Source of the DNA: Telopea speciosissima
Lineage: Eukaryota; Streptophyta; Magnoliopsida; Proteales; Proteaceae
DNA length: 64,000 nt
Reading direction: 5' to 3'
NCBI RefSeq assembly: GCF_018873765.1
Contig: NC_057922.1
Span: forward strand, 43,482,321-43,546,320
A model generated the notes under the pieces. The model worked only from the letters and a program-made list of their open reading frames with translations. It did no database searches and had not been told where the DNA came from. The translations under genes were made by a program, and so were the position numbers. Within the stretch, counting starts at the first letter, position 1. Every line of letters begins with the position of its first letter. Of this stretch, positions 56,585 to 64,000 are shown piece by piece.

Positions 56585-58255
56585 CTATGATTTGACGATG
56601 ACCTTAGGAATTTGAGCTATCTTGTGCCAGTCTTCTCCTCCTTCTCTACATCTTGTCACTAAGACATTGTTGCAACCTTCTTTTATTTCAAGAGTTTGCA
56701 AGGCTGTTAGTTGTCGAAGACCATCTGGCAAGGAAGTGAAATTTGGACACCTTTGAATTTGTATGGTTTGAAGTGAGGTGTGATTGTGGATCCACTTTGG
56801 CAATTCAGTCATGCCCTCACAGCTACCGATTTGTAGACGTTGCAGCATTGTAGTATGTTTTGAGCTCTCTGGCAAAGACCTAAACTTAGGCAGGGAGAGA
56901 ATCTGTAATTATCGAAGGGAAGTGAGGTACCGAAAATCATCCAATTGGGAGAGTTCCAGCTCTGGACAATTATCAATCTCCAAATACTCGAGAGTTGTTA
57001 AGTATCTCATCCCTGACAGAGAGGCTAGTCCGGCACAACTGATAATGCTCAATTTCTTTAAAGAGCTCAACCCCTGGAATTGGGTCTCATCCTCCCACAA
57101 AGATTTCATAGCTTTGCACCTTTGGACATAAAAGAATTTAAGAGAGCTGAAGATTAATTCCCCAGGCCTACTAATAGAAAATCTTGGCAATGTGACGAGC
57201 TTATGGTAGTCGTGAAAAGTCAAACTATAAAGAACGGGGAGGTTCTGGTTTTGTCGTAGCGCTTCTGGAATGTTTTCATTTTCCTTGGTTCGTAGAAATA
57301 AACGTTGAAGAGACTGGAGCAATGGGAGGGTTGTCAGCTTGTCACAATTTGAAATAGTCATTGACACAAGGCAAGGGAGTACTACTTCTCTTCCTTCAGA
57401 TGCAACATTCAACAACAATCCTTCCAGATTTACCATGTCATATAACTTCAGTGGTTCCAGCAACGGGAATCCTTGTTGACCCAAGCCATGATGATCATCA
57501 GTACTGTCGAACTCAACAGTACCTAAGTGTCGTACAGAATCCATTTTATGCAAAACAAGAAACTTAAGAAATGGTAGATGCCCAAGAGGAGGGAGATTTT
57601 CACATCTCTTACAGTATCTGAGTTCGACACGAACCAAATTTTGGAGCAACGACAAACCCTCCATCCAACTTGGAAACCTCATGCCCATGTAGTTTTTTAT
57701 TTCCAATCTTTTTATTCTTGCTGGGGGCTGGAGGCCTTCTAGCACCTCTTCAAATGCATTTTCTTGGATGTGAGTTTGATCATTAGTTGGAGACCAAGAC
57801 AGCGTTAAAGAGTCGAGGTTTCTCTTTCTTATCAAATTGACTTCTTTGGCATCCACTGAATTCTTCACGTTTGATCTCAAGACTTTTTATGTGTAATGGT
57901 CCTCTAAGGTTGTTCAATCCTTGTAACTCACTGATACCACATCCACTCTTCTTCCCCACAATGAAGAAGCTTAGTGTTTGGAGATGACTCAACCGCTCTA
58001 TCCCGATTGGCATTTGACTTAGCGAGTAACATTGACGAATATCCAGGTGCCTGAAGCTGCTCATGGTACTCAGTTTTGCAGGCAATTTTTGAAGCAGAGG
58101 ACAATCGAGTAGTTTCAATATCTCCAAATGTATCAGGTTGGTCAAAGATTCAGGTAATGTCCTAATATTCATGCCGAAGAGGTTGAGGTACCTCAAGTGT
58201 ATCAAATCGGCAACTGAAGATGGCAAATCAATTGCTTGCATGCTCAGTTGGTTTT
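56585..58255 (-). pseudogene. CNL resistance gene copy 3, LRR part, cut by a Copia element
   Basis: The minus strand reads the LRR region of a CNL. It starts at DLPSSVADLIHLRYLNLFGM, runs through KKSGCGISELQGLNNLRGPL and PSWMEGLSLLQNLVRVELR, and ends REGGEDWHKIAQIPKVIVKS, the same C-terminus as the intact gene at 11028. Compared with that gene it has a frameshift near 57865 and a premature TAA at about 56907. Upstream it stops at 58255, where a Copia LTR begins. The coiled coil and NB-ARC would lie beyond the window if they survive. It carries an extra LRR block (about 57480-57640) that the intact copy lacks, so it is not a simple recent copy. Confidence 0.9.
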
Positions 58256-61200
58256 TGAAATAATAGTTAATAATTGAATCTCTGTCGTAAATAAATATAG
58301 AAGAGATATCGGATCGTTACCTTCGTAGCGTGATATCCACGACGCAGCGGAAGAGGATAGAGATAGTCCTTGGTTGACAGCCGCACGAATAGCGTAGCGT
58401 CTCCCTTACAGCGGTGCACTGGATAGGTAATCGACCGCAATCAATAGTTCACACTCCAAGTCCCTAGGAAATGATGGATGCCTCTAGGAACACACACACA
58501 CGGTAGGGAGAGAGCAGGACGAGAGAGGGAGAGAGAACGTGGGATTAAGGAGGCTGCAGTTATGACTTCACTTGTGTAGCCCAGCCTCTCTCAATCTCTC
58601 TTTTTATATATGAAAAGGGGAGAACCACCTTATGGGCCCCTTCTCCAAACCCTATCCCTAGCTGGGTCCTTTTGACCCACATCTATCCCACATGGGCGCG
58701 GGTACGAGCCTTGGGTCCCAACCCGATTTGGTTACATCTCCCACTCGCCCACACAGGGCAGATATACTCAGTCGCTCATCTAAGTCTCTCTCCCCTACAT
58801 GTATTTCTTCATACAGGAAATGGAGCGTGCGACCTAACGAGATAGAAGAAAGGTAGGAGTGCTATATCAAGCTTCCATCTAACCAACATAGCACATCACT
58901 CACAAACTATCTAGGGTACCCCAAACAATCCAATCACACCAAGTTCAGCACTCTTGATCCCTCATGATGAGCAGTGTTGAACCCAAAACATGTAATGTGC
59001 TCATGACTAAGTCGAAACACAAATACGACAAGTCGCCCGGGCAATGAGTCACACAACAGGGGTGTAATTCTGAATAGTTTTCCCTGAGCCCCACATGTCA
59101 ATCCGACTGTTCCCAATAGCTTTCCCAATTGTGTCCCGCTGGACCGCATCATCCATGGTCCTAAGGAGCACGCCAAAGTAGCGTCATTGGTTGTCCTCAT
59201 CATGACATGGTCTCAGGTAGAGGGCATCCATAGGATCAACTCAATTTGATCCATGTGGCTCACACAGTGACGAAGCAGGGATCCATTCAGTCACTCTCAC
59301 AAATGGTCGAAATGAAGCACATACAGTATGAAATGTATGCTATGGTGCTTCTCCCACTAAGGTGGGTATGTCACTCATAAGATATAAAAGAACACCATAC
59401 GAGTCTAGGTCCAGTCGCACTGTCAAGCGCCTGACCTGAGTCTTTTAGTCCAGTCGCCTCCATGGCGCCTCCCAGAAGTCTCACACTCGGCTATAAACAG
59501 GCTACACTGAGATGTGGAAAACTCTGTGTTCGACCATATAAAGGTCTCATCTTAGCTCTAACTATGGCACCACTTAGCGTAAAAGCTGTATGTTCATCTT
59601 GCTCGCTATCTCTAAGCGCCAAAGTGAATTTGGCTCATCTTGCTCGCTATCTCAAGCGCCAAGGTGAATCACCTGTGTGATTGGATCGATTCAAGCCTGG
59701 TGACATATTTATTGAATGGATGTGTACATAATCAATTACTTAAAGCATAACATGAAGGAAAAATAAGCAAGTAATTTATTTTATTAATGTCCAAATAAAA
59801 TGTCCATACAGATAGCAATAACTCAAACGCGACGGAGTCCCAAGTTCCTAATGTGAACAAGGAAGACATCCCTAGCAATAGGCTTGGTAAGAGGATCGAC
59901 CACCATGTTGCTAGTAGAGATATGCTTCAGGACCACCTCACCTTGCTCAACCATGTCCCGAATGTAGTGATAACGGATATCAATATGTTTGGCCTTCCCA
60001 TGATATTTGGGGTCTTTAGCATATGCCAAGGCGGCTGTACTATCACTGTGTACAACTATAGCTTCATCCAAATGCGCTAAAACGTCTAGGCGCCTCAAGA
60101 ACCTCCTGAGCCAAACGGCCTCCTGAACTGTTACTGAACAAGCAATGTACTCTGACTCCATCGTAGACAAGGCAATACATGTCTGCTTCTTGCTACACCA
60201 AGATACAGCCCCTCCACCAAGGACAAATGCATATCCTGAAGTGGATTTACGCTGGTCCTTATCATTTGCCCAATCCGCGTCGCTATAGCCTCTTAGCTTT
60301 AAATTCGAGCCGCTATAGCTAAGGACGAAGTCAGCGGTACCATGTAGGTACCTAAAGATTCGTTTCACTGCCTACCAATGACCTGGACCAGGGTTACTCT
60401 GATAGCGACTGACCATGCCAACTGCAAAGCATATGTCTGGACGCGTGCACATCATTGTGTACATCAGACTACCCACTACAGCTGCATAGGGTACGTTGGA
60501 CATTTGATTCTTCTCTTGATCAGTTTTTGGACACTGATCAGTGCTCAAGACACAAGCCTTGTCCATGGGAGTTTCAACAGGCTTTGAGTTATGCATGTGG
60601 AACCGTTCAAGGATTTTCTTGATATATGTCTCTTGAGACAAACCAAGAAAGTTCCTAGATCGGTCTCTCATAATTTTAACTCCCAACACAAAGTTGGCTT
60701 CACCCATGTCCTTCATCTCAAATGTGGAGGACAACCACTCTTTAGTAGCGACAATCATCCCAAGGTCATTCCCAGCCAATAGTATCTCATCTACATACAA
60801 AGAAAGAATGAGGAAGTTCTTCTTGGATCGTTTGACATACACACAATGGTCTTCTTCAATCATCTCAAACCCAAAAGATGTAACGGCGTGATGAAATCTA
60901 AAGTACCACTGCCTAGATGATTGCTTGAGTCCATAAATGGATCTTTTTAAGCGACAAACTTTGCGCTCTTGACCTTTGACTTCAAAACCCTCTGGTTGAG
61001 TCATAAAGATCTCTTCATCTACTTCTCCATTGAGAAATGCAGTTTTAACTTCCATTTGGAAGAGTTCCAAATTCATTTTAGCGACAATGGCTAGAATGAG
61101 GCGAATAGAGGCAATTCTCACCACAGGGGAGAAAGTCTCTTCATAGTCAATACCCTCCCTTTGGGTATAACCTTTTGCCACAAGGCGTGCCTTATACTTA

Positions 61201-64000
61201 TCGATTGAACCATCCGCTTTGCGCTTAATTTTTAAGACCCATTTGTTTCCAATGGCCTTGTGCCCTGGCGGAAGATCAACCAACTCCCATACTTGGTTCT
61301 GGCTCATAATGGTCAACTCTTCCTCTACTACAGCTAGCCACAAATCCTTCGCGGACGAGGAGAGCGCTTCTCGTATAGTAGGCTCATCCTTATCATTTGG
61401 TGCACCAATGGCAACGTTCCCCTCGATCGGGTGACGACGATGAGGTACGTGTCCACGTGCACTCTTTCGTGTAAGGGATTCCTGATCATCTAGTGGTACA
61501 CTCCCACTAGTTGGTACACTCCCACTAGGCTGAGGATCAGTCTCACTATCTCTGGCGATTACAGGATGAGTTAATTCCCCATCCTCGCCGAGAGTAGGTG
61601 AGATGCTAAAGTCGTCCTCTAACTCAAAGAGGTCGAGATCCCTACTCGCATCACTAATGCTAGGATAATCTGTCTCAATGAAGTCCACATCGCGTGACTC
61701 TACCTCGGTCAGTCCTCCATCTGGGTGCTCACCGTACATCACATAGCCCTTTGAGCTGTTGGAATATCTTATAAAGAAGTGTTTCCTAGCTTTAGGGCCT
61801 AGCTTTCCAAACTTGTGGGAGGCGTTGTGAACATAACCAGCACTTCCCCAAGGTCGCATATGCCCTAAAGTGGGCTTTGTGCCTTTCCACAGTTCATAGG
61901 GGGTGGAAGAAACTGACTGTGAAGGCACCCTGTTAAGGATGTAGGCTGCAGTCAAGAGAGCGTCCCCCCAGAAGGATATTGGGAGGTTGGCCTGCGCCAT
62001 CATCGACCTAACCATGTCTAAAAGGGTCCTATTTCTCCTTTCCGCTACACTATTTTGCTGCGGAGTGTGAGGAATAGTCAATTGCCTGCGTATCCCCTTT
62101 TCCTCACACAATTCCTTAAACTGATCAGAGAGATACTCGCGTCCCCGGTCAGTGCGCAGAGTCTTTAAGCTCTTGCTTAACTGATTCTCAACCTCTGCTA
62201 CGAAATGCTTGAAGCAATCTAATGCTTCGTAGCGGTGAGCAATCAAATACACATAACCATATTGCGAATAATCATCAATGAATGTGAGAAAATATGAGGC
62301 GCCATGGCGTGCCTTTACATTCATAGGTCCACATATGTCTGAGTGGACTAGCTCTAAGGGAGAAGTCGCACGGACTGCCTTACCAAAAGGCTTCCGATGA
62401 GCTTTGCCTGCTAGACAGGGCTCACAAGTTGGTACGTTGACTTTAGCGAGTGGTCCTAGTAGGCCTTCTCGAGCTAGCCTAGTCATCCTATCCCTCCCTA
62501 TGTGTCCTAGTCTAGCATGCCAAGTAGTGGGTTCAGAATACGCATTCACATCAATCACAAAGACAGAATTAGAAGGTGAAGAATCAATAAGATCTAATTT
62601 AATAAAACCATCATAAATCAAACCATGTCCAACAACGTCATTATCCAGAATCAAAGTAAAACCCTCTGCATCAATAGTAAATGAATATCCTAAAGTTAAC
62701 ATAGCTGTAACTGAAAGTAGATTATGATGGATGCTAGGTGCATAAAGCACATCATGGAGTAGGATGGTGCGCCCAGTGCGCAGTTGGAGTTGGTAGACTC
62801 CAACACCTTTAACGTCCTCGCTTGTTCCATTCCCCATAAAGATGCTCTGTGAACCAGCCGGAATCCTTCTATAATCTACAAACCCTGCTCAATCTCTGGC
62901 TATGTGTCTTGTCGCTCCTGTATCCATAATCCAATCAGACTGTGTGTTAGCAACAAAGACATGTGTACACACAAAGGTACATAGAGAGCTAGGATGATAC
63001 GGTACCTTCTTCGGCTCAGTGCAGTCACGAGCCAAGTGTCCCTTTTTTTGGCAGTTATAGCAAGTAATCTTATTGATATCCCTTTTGCCACCACGTTCAC
63101 CCCTCTTACGCTTAGCGACCTTTCCTTCCTTTGGTGCATCGTTCTTAGCCCCACCCTGACCTCCTGGTTTCCCTTGTCTAGCGCGCTTCTTGTTATTGCG
63201 CTTGCCACCTTGGGCGACTAGGGCAGTAGCGGGGTTCGCCTCTTGGCGCTCCGCTTCCAGTTCCACATGTTGAGCAATATCAGAAAAATTCTTGATATTG
63301 TCATTATGTGTAAGAACAATTTTCATCTGGTTCCAGGAGTCTGGGAGTGTTCGAATAACAGCTTGAACTTGCTGCTCATCTGTTAGGGTATTCCTAGCTT
63401 CTTTCAGTTTCCTGATCGTTTCTTTGACCACCCTAAGGTGTTCAGTAATGGTGTGCTTGGGATCCTTCCTATACATTTCAAATTTCAAGGTGAGGCCCCT
63501 CAACTTGGTGGTGGATGTACCACCAAAAGCTGTTTTCAGCACATCCCACATGGATTTCGCTGTGGTGTATGTCTCAAATTCACCAAGTAGATCGTCATGC
63601 ATGCTGCTCAACAAAATGTAGCGCGTGCTACGATCCTTCTTAAACCAGGTTTCGTAAGCCTCAAGGTCCCTACGAGCCTGGGTCGTTGTGCCCTCAGGGG
63701 GCTTTTGCATCTCAGTAGTGATAAAGTCCAGATATTCTTGCTCATTGAGCAGGAAACAAACCTTCTTGGCCCATAGGTCATAGTTGGGGCCTTCTAATTT
63801 TCCACCTTTGTTCAAGTCAGCAATCACATTTTTGGAGGCTGATGAGGCATAAAACATCCCACCTATCGGAGGCTGCCACGTGGCCGACCCGACCTCAGTC
63901 CGAGAACCGAGTTGGGCCGAGCAGGAAATTGGGCCGACCCCATATCCGATAAGTCACCTGACAAAGCCTGATTTGAGCGAGCTAGCCGGTGGCTGAGGCC
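58256..64000 (-). mobile_element. Copia LTR retrotransposon, 3' LTR and most of the interior
   Basis: A fossil, oriented leftward. The 3' LTR is 58256-58736 (481 bp; on the minus strand TGTAACCAAATC...TTATTTCA) and is preceded by the purine tract gcgagtgggaga. A non-coding stretch (to about 59.8 kb) comes next. The coding parts in element order are gag about 62.95-63.86 kb with zinc knuckle CYNCQKKGHLARDC, protease (DTGATRHIA), integrase about 61.9-62.8 kb (HxxxH-type start, then FIDDYSQYGYVYL), reverse transcriptase about 60.4-61.3 kb (TNT1/Tork-like wording) and RNase H about 59.8-60.4 kb. The 5' LTR lies beyond 64000, so LTR divergence and age cannot be read. The coding part is nearly whole, with about two breaks. 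It inserted into NLR copy 3, and the 5 bp next to the LTR (58251-58255) should be the target duplication. Confidence 0.9.
58750..59815 (-). other. Long non-coding 3' region of the Copia element
   Basis: About 1.07 kb lies between the end of RNase H and the 3' LTR, long for a Copia element. It holds an imperfect tandem repeat (catcttgctcgctatctctaag at about 59596 and 59636, ~40-bp period). No frame longer than 89 codons is present, and none looks like a protein. Confidence 0.6.

Noticed and set aside
58934-59203. Envelope-like frame after the Copia RNase H
   Set aside because: Only 89 codons, no membrane segment or signal peptide, and low-complexity origin.
1-64000. tRNA or rRNA genes
   Set aside because: No cloverleaf-type A/B box pair or rRNA signature was noticed by eye; a covariance-model scan would be needed to be certain.

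Overview
The window is nuclear DNA of a flowering plant, most likely a dicot. It is AT-rich and gene-poor, with introns, plant receptor genes and dense transposons. A lineage guess (for example an early-diverging eudicot such as Proteales) would be inference only. I see no rRNA, tRNA or CRISPR array.

Host genes. Two intact immune-type receptor genes stand out. One is a single-exon CC-NB-ARC-LRR (CNL) disease-resistance gene on the minus strand (11028-14342). The other is an LRR receptor-like kinase of the MIK2 type on the plus strand (34939-38770), with one 118-bp intron. Two further CNL paralogues are broken. The copy at 19090-21081 lost its coiled-coil domain by an in-frame deletion and also carries frameshifts. 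The copy at 56585-58255 is cut by a Copia element that runs off the window. The three CNL copies share 5' or 3' flanks, so this is a small tandem NLR cluster being eroded by insertions. A small intact gene of unknown function with its own TATA box (28885-29178) sits inside a Helitron.

Mobile DNA fills the rest. Region 1-10 kb holds a LINE tail, hAT-type MITEs with 8-bp target duplications, a decayed Copia piece and Mutator-type fold-back MITEs with 9-bp duplications. Region 14-19 kb holds more MITEs, some nested. Region 22-32 kb holds two Helitrons in direct head-to-tail order with matching 5' and 3' ends. The first has a large inverted/tandem repeat array and an RPA-like remnant. The second carries a LINE tail, the small gene and a HIPP-type (metal-binding isoprenylated protein) gene fragment. 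Region 40.3-53.8 kb holds a TR-GAG type LTR element whose 3' LTR was split by a ~10-kb CACTA transposon. Region 58.3-64 kb holds the 3' part of a Copia element.

The most interesting structure is the CACTA element (43270-53336). It shows no recognisable transposase but carries host gene pieces: an open reading frame for the helix-loop-helix plus C-terminal domain of a JAM/bHLH13-like transcription factor without its DNA-binding basic region, and a probable exon of a plastid SDR39U1/GC1-like epimerase. It contains a hAT MITE that itself contains a Mutator-type MITE, so four layers of insertion can be read. An 84-bp near-perfect palindrome lies at its right junction.
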